The notes below the pieces were generated by a model that was not told where the DNA came from, made no database searches, and saw only the letters and a program-made list of their open reading frames with translations. Below, one piece after another: positions 53,361 through 62,357 of a stretch of DNA of 64,000 nt. Where the stretch lies: positions 4,149,501 to 4,213,500 of the forward strand of contig KB899087.1 of assembly GCA_000378025.1 (NCBI GenBank). Direction: 5' to 3'. This DNA comes from Xanthobacteraceae bacterium 501b. Lineage in GTDB: Bacteria; Pseudomonadota; Alphaproteobacteria; Rhizobiales; Xanthobacteraceae. Position 1 is the first letter of the stretch, and each line of letters starts with the position of its first letter. Both the position numbers and the translations under genes were made by a program.

Positions 53361-54398
53361 TCAGGCGGATGATTTGCTGCGCTGGAGAACCACCGCGAGC
53401 ACGATAATGACGCCCTGGATCGTCCCGTTGAGATAGGGAGAGACGAGGTCCGCCAGAATGAGGATGTTGTCGATCAGGCTGAGGATCAGCACGCCGATCA
53501 CCGTGCCCCAGACCCGGCCATAGCCGCCCTTCAGCGCCGTGCCGCCGATGATGACGGCGGCGATCGCCTCCAGTTCCCACAGCATGCCGGTGGAACCCGA
53601 GGCCGAGCCGAGGCGCGGCACATACATGATGGTGGCCAGCCCGACGAGCAGGCCGAGCAGCACATAGGTCATCAGCCTTATGCGCTCGACATTCACCGCC
53701 GAATACAGCGCCACCTTGTCGTTGGAGCCGATGGCTTCGCAGTAGCGGCCAAAGCGCGTATGGCGCATCGCCACCTGCCCGGCGATGGCCACCACAGCGA
53801 AGACGAGGATCGGCCAGGCGATGCCGAACAGGCCGGAATAATAGACCGGCCGGTAAAGCTGGCGAACGCCGAAATCCAGGCTGATCGTGCCGCCATCGGC
53901 CAGCCACGTCACCAGCGAGCGGAAGATGCCCATGGTGCCGAGCGTGACGATGAACGGCTCGATCCGCGCCTTCGTCACCAATAGCCCGTTGCCGAGCCCG
54001 GCCAGCAGCCCGGCCCCGAGCGCGATGCCCATGCCGGCGAGAATCAGCGGCACGCCGACGCCCATCGAGGGCAGCAGCGCGTTCATGGCGAGGATCATCA
54101 CTCCGGCGATGAACGCCGCCATCGAGCCGACCGAGAGATCGAGCCCGCCTGACGTGATGACGAAGGTCATCCCCACCGCGATCATGCCGATGAAGGCGGA
54201 GCGGGCCAGCACATTGGTGACATTGCCGGCGGAGAGAAAATTCTCGTTGAGATAGGCCCCCAGCGCCACCAGCAGGATCAGCGCCAGCAGCGGGCCGAGC
54301 GCCGACAGGCCCGGCAGGCGCGCCGCGAGCGAAGGCCGCGCGGTGTCGGCGCGCGCGAGGTCGGCGCGCGTGGAGTCAGAGCGCGTGGAGTCAGACAT
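53361..54398 (-). CDS. Ribose-type ABC transporter permease
   Basis: A 345-residue RbsC-like membrane protein with 8-10 hydrophobic helices and the family motif GGLDLSVGSMAAFIAG. The EAA-like loop is in GSNDKVALYSAVNVERIRL. The cytoplasmic N terminus is an unusual run of Ser-Asp-Ser-Thr-Arg/Ala-Asp repeats (about residues 2-22) reflecting a short tandem DNA repeat; it may be variable between strains. It overlaps the ATPase gene by eight bases. Confidence 0.93.
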   Translation of the reverse strand: MSDSTRSDSTRADLARADTARPSLAARLPGLSALGPLLALILLVALGAYLNENFLSAGNVTNVLARSAFIGMIAVGMTFVITSGGLDLSVGSMAAFIAGVMILAMNALLPSMGVGVPLILAGMGIALGAGLLAGLGNGLLVTKARIEPFIVTLGTMGIFRSLVTWLADGGTISLDFGVRQLYRPVYYSGLFGIAWPILVFAVVAIAGQVAMRHTRFGRYCEAIGSNDKVALYSAVNVERIRLMTYVLLGLLVGLATIMYVPRLGSASGSTGMLWELEAIAAVIIGGTALKGGYGRVWGTVIGVLILSLIDNILILADLVSPYLNGTIQGVIIVLAVVLQRSKSSA

Positions 54399-55920
54399 GC
54401 GAGGCGCTCCCTGAGGCCTGTTCGTTGGTGCCCATCACCAGGCGCACCACGGCGTTTTCGGTGAGGCGTTCGCCCTCCAGCTCGCCGGCGATCCGGCCAT
54501 GGCGCATCACCAGCACCCGGTCGGACAGGCCGAGAATCTCCGGCATGTCGGAAGAGATGACGATGACGCTGCGCCCCTCGGCGGCCAGCGCGTCGATGAA
54601 GGCGTAGATCTGGCTCTTGGTGCCGACATCGATGCCGCGCGTCGGCTCGTCGATGATGACGACTTCGGGGTCGCCGAGCATGGTCTTGGCCAGCAGCAGC
54701 TTCTGCTGGTTGCCGCCGGAGAGGTTGCCTACCTTCATGTCGCGGCGCGGGGCGCGGATGTCGAAATCGCTGATCGCCCGGGTCAGCGCCGCCTCCTCGC
54801 GCCCGGCATCGATGAAGGGCGTGCCGAAGCGGGCCAGCGTCGAAAGCGTGAGGTTCACCGCAAGGTTCTTGTCGAGCAGCAGCCCGTGCTCCTTCCGGTC
54901 CTCGGTGAGATAGGCCATGCCGCAGGCGGCGGCCTCGCGCACCGAGCCGACCTTGACCGGCACGCCGTGGCGCAGGATTTCGCCGCTGGCGGGGCGCAGG
55001 CCCACCAGCCCCTCGGCGAGTTCCGTGCGACCGGAACCGACCAGGCCTGAGATGCCCAGCACCTCGCCGCGCCGCAGGGAGAAGGAAATGTCCTTCACCA
55101 GCGGCGGCACGGAAAAGCTCTTCACCTCCAGCGCCACCGCGCCGGCATGGTGGCGCTTGGCCGGGTAGATATCCTCCAGCTTGCGCCCGACCATGGCGGT
55201 GGCCATGCCGTCCTCGGTCAGCTCGCCGCGCCCGGCCCTGCGCACCACCGCGCCGTCGCGCAGCACGGTGACGCGGTCGGCCAGGCGGGTGATCTCCTCC
55301 AGCCGGTGCGAGGTGTAGAGCAGCGCCACGCCCTGCGCCCGCAGCCGCTCGATCTGGCGGAAAAGCACCTCCACCTCTTTATGGGTGAGCACGGCGGAAG
55401 GCTCGTCCATAACAAGCACCCGCGCCTTGCGGGCCAGCGCCTTGGCGATTTCCACCATCTGCCGGTCGGAGACGGGCAGGTCGCGGATGCGCGCCTCCGG
55501 GCGGATCGGGCTGTCGAGCTCGTCGAGCAGCGCCTGCGTGCCCGCCCGCATCGCGCGGTGGTCGAGGAAGATCCCGCCGAGTTCCCGCCCGAGCCAGATG
55601 TTCTCGCTCACCGTGAGGTCGGGGGCGAGGTTGAACTCCTGATGGATCACCACCACACCCAGCGCCTCGGCCTGCGCCCCGGTCGCATAGGGCGCCGGCT
55701 TGCCGTCGAGCCGCACCGCGCCGGAGGAGGGGGCGAGAAAGCCGCCGAGGATCTTCATGATCGTCGACTTGCCGGCGCCGTTCTCGCCGATCAGCGCGTG
55801 CACTTCCCCCGCGTGGAGCGCGAAGTCGATGCCGTGCAGGATCTCGATCGGCCCGAAGCTCTTGCGCACATCGACGAGTTCGAGCACCGGGGCGGCCGCG
55901 CGCTCCGGGGCGGCGCTCAC
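54391..55920 (-). CDS. Ribose-type ABC transporter ATPase
   Basis: A 509-residue RbsA-like double ATPase. The first domain has IGENGAGKSTIMK (near residue 42) and VMDEPSAVLT; the second has a degenerate Walker A (SGLVGSGRTELAEG) and the signature LSGGNQQKLLLAKTM with VVIIDEPTRGIDVG, the usual asymmetry of carbohydrate type 2 transporters. The start is a GTG overlapping the oxidoreductase stop (GTGA). Confidence 0.95.
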   Translation of the reverse strand: MSAAPERAAAPVLELVDVRKSFGPIEILHGIDFALHAGEVHALIGENGAGKSTIMKILGGFLAPSSGAVRLDGKPAPYATGAQAEALGVVVIHQEFNLAPDLTVSENIWLGRELGGIFLDHRAMRAGTQALLDELDSPIRPEARIRDLPVSDRQMVEIAKALARKARVLVMDEPSAVLTHKEVEVLFRQIERLRAQGVALLYTSHRLEEITRLADRVTVLRDGAVVRRAGRGELTEDGMATAMVGRKLEDIYPAKRHHAGAVALEVKSFSVPPLVKDISFSLRRGEVLGISGLVGSGRTELAEGLVGLRPASGEILRHGVPVKVGSVREAAACGMAYLTEDRKEHGLLLDKNLAVNLTLSTLARFGTPFIDAGREEAALTRAISDFDIRAPRRDMKVGNLSGGNQQKLLLAKTMLGDPEVVIIDEPTRGIDVGTKSQIYAFIDALAAEGRSVIVISSDMPEILGLSDRVLVMRHGRIAGELEGERLTENAVVRLVMGTNEQASGSASHV

Positions 55921-57068
55921 AGCGTCACCCAGCCGGCATTGCGGCGCGAGGACTGCACGCAGGCCTCGACGAAGCGCATCCCCGCCAGCCCGTCCGCCAG
56001 TGTCGGGAACAGCACGCCCTCTGGCGCCGCCTCACCCTTCTGATGGGCGCGGATGGCGCGCGCCGCCTCGGCATAGATGTTGGCGAAGCCTTCCAGATAC
56101 CCCTCGGGATGGCCGGGCGGAATGCGCGAGACGCGCCCCGCCTCCGGCCCCGCCCCGGCGCCGTTGCGGGTGATGCGGCGCCTCGGTTCGCCGAAGGGGG
56201 TGAACCAGAGATAGTTCGGGTCCTCCTGCGCCCATTCCAGCCCGCCCTTGTCGCCATAGATGCGCAGGCGCAGGCCGTTCTCATTGCCCGGCGCCACCTG
56301 GCTCGCCCACAGCATGCCGCGCGCCCCGCCTTCAAAGCGCAGCAGCACATGGGCGTTGTCATCCAGCGCCCGGCCCGGCACGAAAGTCTGGAGGTCCGCC
56401 GCCAGCGCTTCCGCCGTCAGGCCGGAGACGAAGCCGGCGAGGTTGTAGGCATGGGTGCCGATATCGCCGGTCGCCCCGCCCGCGCCCGAGCGTTCCGGGT
56501 CGGTGCGCCATTCCGCCTGCTTGGAGCCGGATTTCTCCGCCGCTTCGGTCAGCCAGTCCTGCACATATTCCACCTGCACCAGCCGGACGCGGCCGATCTC
56601 GCCCGCCGCCACCATGGCGCGTGCCTGTCGGATCATCGGGTAGCCGGTGTAGTTGTGGGTCAGCACGAACAGCGCCTTGGCCTGCTCCGCGACTTTGGCG
56701 AGCTTCTTCGCTTCCGCCATGGTCGCGGTCAGCGGCTTGTCGCAGATGACGTGGATGCCGCGCTTGAGGAATTCGATCGCCGGGCCGGCATGCCTATGGT
56801 TCGGCGTGACGATCGCCACCGCCTCGATGCCGTCCTTGCGCCGCGCCTCGGCTTTCGCCATGGCGAGGTAGTCGTCATAGGCGCGCGGGATTCCCAGCGC
56901 CTCGCCCGAGGCGCGGGATTTCTCCGGAGTGGAGGACAGCGCGCCGGCAATGAGCGTGAATTCGCCGTCGAGCCGCGCGGCGATGCGGTGTACGGCGCCG
57001 ATGAAGGCGCCCGAGCCGCCGCCCACCATGCCGAGCCGCAGCGGTCGGGTTGGGACAGGGCCGCTCAT
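55917..57068 (-). CDS. Gfo/Idh/MocA-family oxidoreductase
   Basis: A 383-residue NAD(P)-dependent sugar or polyol dehydrogenase. The Rossmann start is [34 protein letters not shown] and CDKPLT (the EKP-type Lys near residue 97) follow, then [15 protein letters not shown] with the catalytic His. Second gene of the operon, overlapping the first by ATGA and the ATPase by GTGA. With the adjacent isomerase it should convert the imported sugar in the cytoplasm. Confidence 0.92.
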   Translation of the reverse strand: MSGPVPTRPLRLGMVGGGSGAFIGAVHRIAARLDGEFTLIAGALSSTPEKSRASGEALGIPRAYDDYLAMAKAEARRKDGIEAVAIVTPNHRHAGPAIEFLKRGIHVICDKPLTATMAEAKKLAKVAEQAKALFVLTHNYTGYPMIRQARAMVAAGEIGRVRLVQVEYVQDWLTEAAEKSGSKQAEWRTDPERSGAGGATGDIGTHAYNLAGFVSGLTAEALAADLQTFVPGRALDDNAHVLLRFEGGARGMLWASQVAPGNENGLRLRIYGDKGGLEWAQEDPNYLWFTPFGEPRRRITRNGAGAGPEAGRVSRIPPGHPEGYLEGFANIYAEAARAIRAHQKGEAAPEGVLFPTLADGLAGMRFVEACVQSSRRNAGWVTL

Positions 57069-58123
57069 CGGTCCAGCCCCAACAAAGCGCGATTGGCGGC
57101 GCGGTCGGTGGCGCCGGCGGCGAAGTCGTCAAACGCCTTCTCGGTGACGCGGATGATGTGGTTCTTGACGAACTGCGCCCCCTCGCGCGCGCCGTCCTCG
57201 GGGTGCTTGAGGCAGCATTCCCACTCCACCACCGCCCAGCCGTCGAAATCCATCGCGGCGAATTTCGAGAAGATGGCGCCGAAATCGACCTGCCCGTCGC
57301 CGGGGCTGCGGAAGCGCCCGGCGCGCTTCAGCCAGGGCTGGTAGCCGCCATAGACGCCCTTGCGGCCGGTCGGGTTGAACTCGGCATCCTTCACATGGAA
57401 CATGCCGATGCGCTCGGCATAGATGTCGAGATGGTCGAGATAGTCGAGCTGCTGCAGCACATAGTGCGAGGGGTCGTAGAGCATCTTGGCGCGGGGGTGG
57501 TTGTCCACACGCTCCAGGAACATCTCGAACGTGTCGCCGTCGTGCAAATCCTCGCCGGGGTGGATCTCGAAGCAGAGATCGACGCCGCACTCATCGGCGA
57601 AGTCGAGCAGCGGCCGCCAGCGGCGCGCCAGCTCGTCGAACGCCTCTTCCACCAGCCCGGCCGGGCGCTGTGGCCAGGGATAGACATAGGGCCAGGCCAG
57701 CGCGCCTGAGAACGTCACCATGGCGGTGAGGCCCAGATGCTTGGAGGCGGTGAGCGCCTTTTTCATCTGGTCGACCGCCCATTCCTGCCGCGCGGCCGGG
57801 TTGCCGCGCACCTGCGGTGCCGCGAAACCGTCGAACATCGCGTCATAGGCGGGATGCACCGCTACCAGCTGGCCCTGCAGATGGGTGGAGAGCTCGGTGA
57901 CGACCACGCCGTTCTGCGATCCCTGCCCGGCCCATTGCGCGCACCAGTCGCGCGAGGCGGCGGCCTGGTCGAGATCGAGGATGCGTGGGTCGTTGGTCGG
58001 CACCTGCACGCCTTCATAGCCGCATTCGGCGGCCCAGCGTGTGATGGTGTGCCAGCTGTCGAAGGGCGCGTCTGCGCCGATGAACTGGGCCAGAAACAGG
58101 CCCGGCCCCTTGATGGTCCGCAT
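57065..58123 (-). CDS. TIM-barrel sugar isomerase/epimerase (AP endonuclease 2 fold)
   Basis: A 352-residue xylose-isomerase-like protein. Metal ligands are suggested by CFEIHPGEDLHDG (Glu near residue 170), YDPSHYVLQ (Asp/His), FHVKDAEF (His near 238) and VVEWECCLKHPEDG (Glu near 300). It begins MRTIKGPGLFLAQFIG with GGAGGAAACC upstream and is the first gene of the operon, directly next to the operator sites. Substrate unknown; IolE/IolH-like or ThuB-associated sugar paths are possible. Confidence 0.9.
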   Translation of the reverse strand: MRTIKGPGLFLAQFIGADAPFDSWHTITRWAAECGYEGVQVPTNDPRILDLDQAAASRDWCAQWAGQGSQNGVVVTELSTHLQGQLVAVHPAYDAMFDGFAAPQVRGNPAARQEWAVDQMKKALTASKHLGLTAMVTFSGALAWPYVYPWPQRPAGLVEEAFDELARRWRPLLDFADECGVDLCFEIHPGEDLHDGDTFEMFLERVDNHPRAKMLYDPSHYVLQQLDYLDHLDIYAERIGMFHVKDAEFNPTGRKGVYGGYQPWLKRAGRFRSPGDGQVDFGAIFSKFAAMDFDGWAVVEWECCLKHPEDGAREGAQFVKNHIIRVTEKAFDDFAAGATDRAANRALLGLDR

Positions 58124-58162
58124 GGTTTCCTCCCGACCGGCGTGCCGGCCAACCGTTGATTT

Positions 58163-58178
58163 TTGTAATCGGTTGCAT
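58163..58178. promoter_or_regulatory. LacI-type operator, site 1
   Basis: TTGTAATCGGTTGCAT, an imperfect palindrome around a central CG, as LacI-family sites are. It lies 40 bases before the isomerase ATG on the - strand and is almost identical to site 2. Confidence 0.7.
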
Positions 58179-58194
58179 TCAGCCTAGCGGAGGC

Positions 58195-58210
58195 TTGTAA
58201 TCGATTGCAA
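58195..58210. promoter_or_regulatory. LacI-type operator, site 2
   Basis: TTGTAATCGATTGCAA, a near-perfect palindrome. Its centre is 32 bp (three helical turns) from that of site 1, suiting cooperative binding. It is 79 bases from the regulator start, so it may serve both repression of the transport operon and autoregulation. Confidence 0.75.
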
Positions 58211-58288
58211 GAGGGTGTGGCCGGGAATGCCGCAACGGTAGCGCGAGCGGATTGCCAGAGAGCCCCCGGCGCGTCTATGGAGGGGCCC

Positions 58289-59326
58289 ATGCAGCACCAG
58301 AGACCGAAGATCGTGGACGTGGCGCGGCTCGCCGGCGTTTCCACCGCGACGGTCAGCCGCGTGCTCTCAAATCCCGACGTGGTAAGCGCCGAGACGCGCC
58401 GCAGCGTCGAGGAGGCGATCCGCCAGACCGGCTACCGGCTGAACCACGCCGCGCGCAATTTGCGCCACCGGCGCACCGGCGGGGTGGTGGCGCTGGTGCC
58501 GAACCTGTCCAACCCGTTCTTCTCGCAGATCCTCGCCGGCATGGCGGCGGTGCTCGCCGGGGCGGGCTATAATCTGCTGATCGCCGACACCTGCGCCATG
58601 GGCGGGGAAACTCTGCTCGGCTATGCCGAGCCGAGCCGTGCCGACGGGCTGATCGTGCTCGACGGCACGCTGCCGGCGGAAGGCCTCAAGCGCCGGGTGC
58701 CGATCGTGCTGGCCTGCGAGTGGATACCGGGCATCGAAGCGCCGCGGGTGAAGATCGACAACCGTGCGGCGGCGCGGGTCGCGGTCGGCCATCTCGCCGA
58801 TCTCGGCCACACGCGCATCGGCCATGTGATGGGGCCGCCGGGCAATGTGCTGAGCGAGGCGCGGCTCGCCGGCACCGAGCAGGCGCTGGCGGCGCGCGGC
58901 CTGCCGCCGCCCCTCGTGCTTCCCGGCGATTTCAGCCTCGATTCCGGCCGCGTCGCCGGTGCGGCCTGGCTCGCTTTGCCGGCGGAGCAGCGTCCCACGG
59001 CGATGTTCCTCGCCAGCGACGCCATGGCCTGCGGCTTCATCGGCGAGGTGCAGCATCGCGGCCTCGCCGTGCCGCGCGACGTCTCGGTGATGGGGTTCGA
59101 CGATATCGAGCTGGTCTCGCATATGACGCCGGCGCTCTCCACCATCCGCCAGCCGCGCGAGGCGATCGGCCGCCGGGCGGCGCAGTGCCTGCTGGCGATG
59201 ATCGGCGGCGAGGCGCTGGAGGGCGACATCGTGCTTCCCACCGAGCTGGTGCTGCGCGCCAGCACCGCTCCTCCCGTTACCGCCCCTGCCATAAAGAGCC
59301 GCGCGGCCGGCCCGGCGCGCTTGTGA
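58289..59326 (+). CDS. LacI-family transcriptional regulator
   Basis: A 345-residue repressor. ATG 58289 with GGAGGGG five bases upstream is preferred to ATG 58277. The N-terminal helix-turn-helix and hinge are clear: IVDVARLAGVSTATVSRVLS and RRSVEEAIRQTGYRLNHAARNL. The rest is a periplasmic-binding-protein-like effector domain ending with VSVMGFDDIELVSHMTPALSTIRQP. It is divergent from the sugar transport operon and two matching operator sites lie between, so it very likely controls it in response to the imported sugar. Confidence 0.95.
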   Translation: MQHQRPKIVDVARLAGVSTATVSRVLSNPDVVSAETRRSVEEAIRQTGYRLNHAARNLRHRRTGGVVALVPNLSNPFFSQILAGMAAVLAGAGYNLLIADTCAMGGETLLGYAEPSRADGLIVLDGTLPAEGLKRRVPIVLACEWIPGIEAPRVKIDNRAAARVAVGHLADLGHTRIGHVMGPPGNVLSEARLAGTEQALAARGLPPPLVLPGDFSLDSGRVAGAAWLALPAEQRPTAMFLASDAMACGFIGEVQHRGLAVPRDVSVMGFDDIELVSHMTPALSTIRQPREAIGRRAAQCLLAMIGGEALEGDIVLPTELVLRASTAPPVTAPAIKSRAAGPARL

Positions 59327-59386
59327 GCGCGGCGGAATCCGGGCTATCGCAAGGGAAAGTACAGCGCGGAGGAGGGCAAAGGCGAG

Positions 59387-62200
59387 GTGAGCGCGAGCGT
59401 GACGCGATCGGCGGCGAACAGTCCCACGGCGCGGCGTGGCCGCCCGCGCAGGCCGGGTGCCGGACGGCGCCTCGCCCCTGTTCTCGCGCTGGCCGCCGGC
59501 CCGCTGCTCGCCGCCGCGCCGGCGGGCGCGATCTATCTCAACGATGTCGATGCCGCGGCCGTGGGCGGCGTGCAGAACTGGTACGACAGCGAAAACCGCT
59601 TCGCCAATGTCGTCGCGCTCTCGATCGACGGCCAGTCGATCTGCACCGGCACGCTGATCAATTCGCGCACCGTGCTCACCGCCGGCCATTGCGCGCTGAG
59701 CGCGGAGACGGGCGCGGTGCTCAGCTGGTTCAATGAGGTGGAGGTCCGCTTCTCGCCGGACTCGACCCTCGCCAACCCGAACGACCGCGCCCTCAGCGGC
59801 GTCGCGGTCAATCCCGCCTATGTGCCGGAAGGCTTTTCGTCCAGCGATGTCGCCCTCATCTCGCTGGCGCAACCGGTCGCCGGCGTCGCGCCGGTGACGC
59901 TCGCCACCTCGCCGGACCAGATGCCGGGCCTTGGCGACGTGGTCTTCCTCGCCGGCTATGGCCAGATCGGCACCGGGACGGAGAACGATCTCGGCTATGA
60001 CGACCGGCGCCGCGCCGTCACCAGCACGCTGGGGCAGGTCACGGTGTTGCCCGACGGCCGCCTTCAGATCTCCGTCCAGTTTCGCAACCCGCTGAGCCCG
60101 GACGATCCCAATGAATTCGGCGTCGAGGCCCCGGTGCCTGCCTGGCAGGGCGGCACCTCCTTCGGCGACAGCGGCGGGCCCCTGTTCATGATCGGCCCGG
60201 ACGGCGGGTTGATCCAGCTCGGGGTCAATTTCACCGCCGGCTTTGCCGATCCAGACAGGCCCGGCGAATACCTGTTCACCTACGGCTCACCGTCCAATTA
60301 CGGCGCCGTCGCCGACCACGCCGACTGGCTCGCCGCCGCCAACCCGCTGCGCACCACGACAGCCGCCGCCGGCGCCTTCGCCTGGAGCGACGCCTCTCGC
60401 TGGACCGACACGCTCGGCCGCCACGAGACGCCGGACAATGCGGATGGCGACTTCGCCGGCTATGGAACGCTCGGCCGCTATTATGAGGTGACGCTTGCCA
60501 ACGCCGCGCAGATCCGCCTCGACCTCTCGCCCACCATCGACCGCCTCACCCTGGCGCATCCGGCGGCGCGGCTGGACATTGCCGCCGGCACGCAGCTGGA
60601 CGTGCTGCTCGACACCGCGCTGGCCGGCGGAAGCCTCGCCATTGGCGGCACGCTGGCGACGGGCGGCCTGCTGCAATTTGGCGGCGTCGTCTCCGGCACC
60701 GGAACCCTCCGCGCGGCCTCGGGCTATGTCCAGGCCGGCGGCACGCTGGCGCCGGGCGCGGCTGGCGCGCTCGGCACGCTCACGCTCGCCGGCGATTATG
60801 CGGCGGGGGAAGCGGCGCGGCTGAATGTGCGGCTCGGCGCGGCGGGCGCCGACCTTCTTGACGTGAGCGGCACTGCCCGTCTCGACGGCACGCTCGCCTA
60901 TGGCCTGTTCGATCCCGCACCCTTTGGCAGCTACACCGTGCTGGTGGCGGGCGAGGGTATCGAGGGCGCGTTCGCCACCCTTGCGGGTCCGTCCTCTGCC
61001 TTCGCTACGGTCACGGCGATCACAGGCGAAAATGACGTGGCGCTCAGGGTCGCGAAGTCGCGCGCCTTCGCCTCCGCCGGCGCCACCCCCAACCAGCGCG
61101 CCGTCGGCGTGGCGCTTGATCGGATGGACCCTGACGATCCTCTGGTCGCCTCCGCCGCGTGGCTGCCAAGCCTCGCGGCGGCGCGCGGCGCCTTCGATCG
61201 GCTCTCCGGCGAGGGCTATGCGTCTGTGCAAACCGTTCTGCTGCAGGACAGCCGCTTCGCCCGCGCGGCGGCGCTGGACCGACTGCGCACGGCCGCCGGC
61301 GCGGGCGCGGGGCGGGCGCAGGTGGTGAGCTTCGCCGATGACGGCACCCGGCTCGTCGAACCCGCGCCCGGCACCGGCACCGATTTCTGGCTGCAGGGCT
61401 TCGGCGCCTTTGGCGATAGCGCCGCCACCCCGGCCAGCGCCGGGCTGTCGCGCGACATTGGCGGCTTCCACGCCGGCCTCGACCGGCTTTTTCTCGATGT
61501 CTGGCGGATCGGCGCGTTCGGCGGCTACAGCCACAGCTCCATCGGGGCCGGTGCGCTCGCCGCCTCCTACGGCGTCGACAGCTACACGCTCGGTCTCTAT
61601 GGCGGGCGCAGCTGGGGCCCGCTCGCGCTGCGGCTTGGCGGCGCCTATGGCTGGAACGAGGTTTCTGCCCGCCGCAGCCTCGTTCTGCCGGGGCTGGCCG
61701 AAACCCTGACCGCCGATATCAGCGCCGGCACCGGCCAGATTTTCGGCGAGATCGCTTATGGGCTCGCGCTCCCCGCCGCGACGCTGGAGCCCTTCGCCAG
61801 CCTCGCCTATGTCGCGCTGGAGGGCGATGGTTTCCGCGAGGCCGGCGGCAGCGCCGCGTTGGCCTCGCCCGGGCTCGACGCCAGCGCCAGTTTTGGCACG
61901 CTCGGCGCGCGGCTGTCCCTGCCGCTGGGCGAACAGGCGTCTCTCCGCCTGCGCCTCGATGCCTCCGCCGCGTGGCAGCATGTTTGGGGCGACGCATTGC
62001 CCGCGCTCGCCGTCGGTTTCGCCGGCGGGCCGGGCTTTACCACCACAGGCGCGCCGCTGGCGCGGAATACGGCGCTGCTGGAGGCGGGGCTGACCGCGCA
62101 GGCCGGCGACAGGCTGCATCTGGGCGTGCAGTACACCGGCCAGTTCGGCGAGGGGTGGCGCGACAATGGCGTTGAGGCCAGCGTGCGGGTCAGCTTCTGA
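59387..62200 (+). CDS. Trypsin-like serine protease autotransporter
   Basis: A 937-residue type Va secreted protein. GTG 59387 follows a purine-rich GGAGGAGGG region. A basic leader and hydrophobic stretch (APVLALAAGPLLAAAPAGA) form an extended signal peptide. The S1 protease domain has the full triad: His101 in TAGHC, Asp154 in SSDVALISL and Ser262 in GDSGGPL. Residues about 370-560 are a beta-helix-like linker with GTLATGG repeats; about 660-937 are the autotransporter beta-barrel, ending in Phe (SVRVSF). Translocation and possibly self-cleavage of the protease domain are expected. Monocistronic. Confidence 0.93.
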   Translation: MSASVTRSAANSPTARRGRPRRPGAGRRLAPVLALAAGPLLAAAPAGAIYLNDVDAAAVGGVQNWYDSENRFANVVALSIDGQSICTGTLINSRTVLTAGHCALSAETGAVLSWFNEVEVRFSPDSTLANPNDRALSGVAVNPAYVPEGFSSSDVALISLAQPVAGVAPVTLATSPDQMPGLGDVVFLAGYGQIGTGTENDLGYDDRRRAVTSTLGQVTVLPDGRLQISVQFRNPLSPDDPNEFGVEAPVPAWQGGTSFGDSGGPLFMIGPDGGLIQLGVNFTAGFADPDRPGEYLFTYGSPSNYGAVADHADWLAAANPLRTTTAAAGAFAWSDASRWTDTLGRHETPDNADGDFAGYGTLGRYYEVTLANAAQIRLDLSPTIDRLTLAHPAARLDIAAGTQLDVLLDTALAGGSLAIGGTLATGGLLQFGGVVSGTGTLRAASGYVQAGGTLAPGAAGALGTLTLAGDYAAGEAARLNVRLGAAGADLLDVSGTARLDGTLAYGLFDPAPFGSYTVLVAGEGIEGAFATLAGPSSAFATVTAITGENDVALRVAKSRAFASAGATPNQRAVGVALDRMDPDDPLVASAAWLPSLAAARGAFDRLSGEGYASVQTVLLQDSRFARAAALDRLRTAAGAGAGRAQVVSFADDGTRLVEPAPGTGTDFWLQGFGAFGDSAATPASAGLSRDIGGFHAGLDRLFLDVWRIGAFGGYSHSSIGAGALAASYGVDSYTLGLYGGRSWGPLALRLGGAYGWNEVSARRSLVLPGLAETLTADISAGTGQIFGEIAYGLALPAATLEPFASLAYVALEGDGFREAGGSAALASPGLDASASFGTLGARLSLPLGEQASLRLRLDASAAWQHVWGDALPALAVGFAGGPGFTTTGAPLARNTALLEAGLTAQAGDRLHLGVQYTGQFGEGWRDNGVEASVRVSF

Positions 62201-62357
62201 CCCTCGCCCGCCTCGGCCCGGCAGCGATACGCGATTGACCGCACCGGAAATCTCTCGCAGGTTCCTCGGTGGGGCACGGTAGGCGCGTGCGCCGGGGTGT
62301 CCCGGCGCGCCAAGGCAAGGATCGCCCGTTTTCAAGGGCGTGTGAGTGGGGAAAACG
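62201..62357. other. Intergenic region before the glucoamylase-type gene
   Basis: No gene. There are short inverted repeats (GCGTGCGCCGGGG and CGCCC-GTTTTCAA-GGGCG at about 62326-62343) but no T-run and no promoter I can support. Confidence 0.4.
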
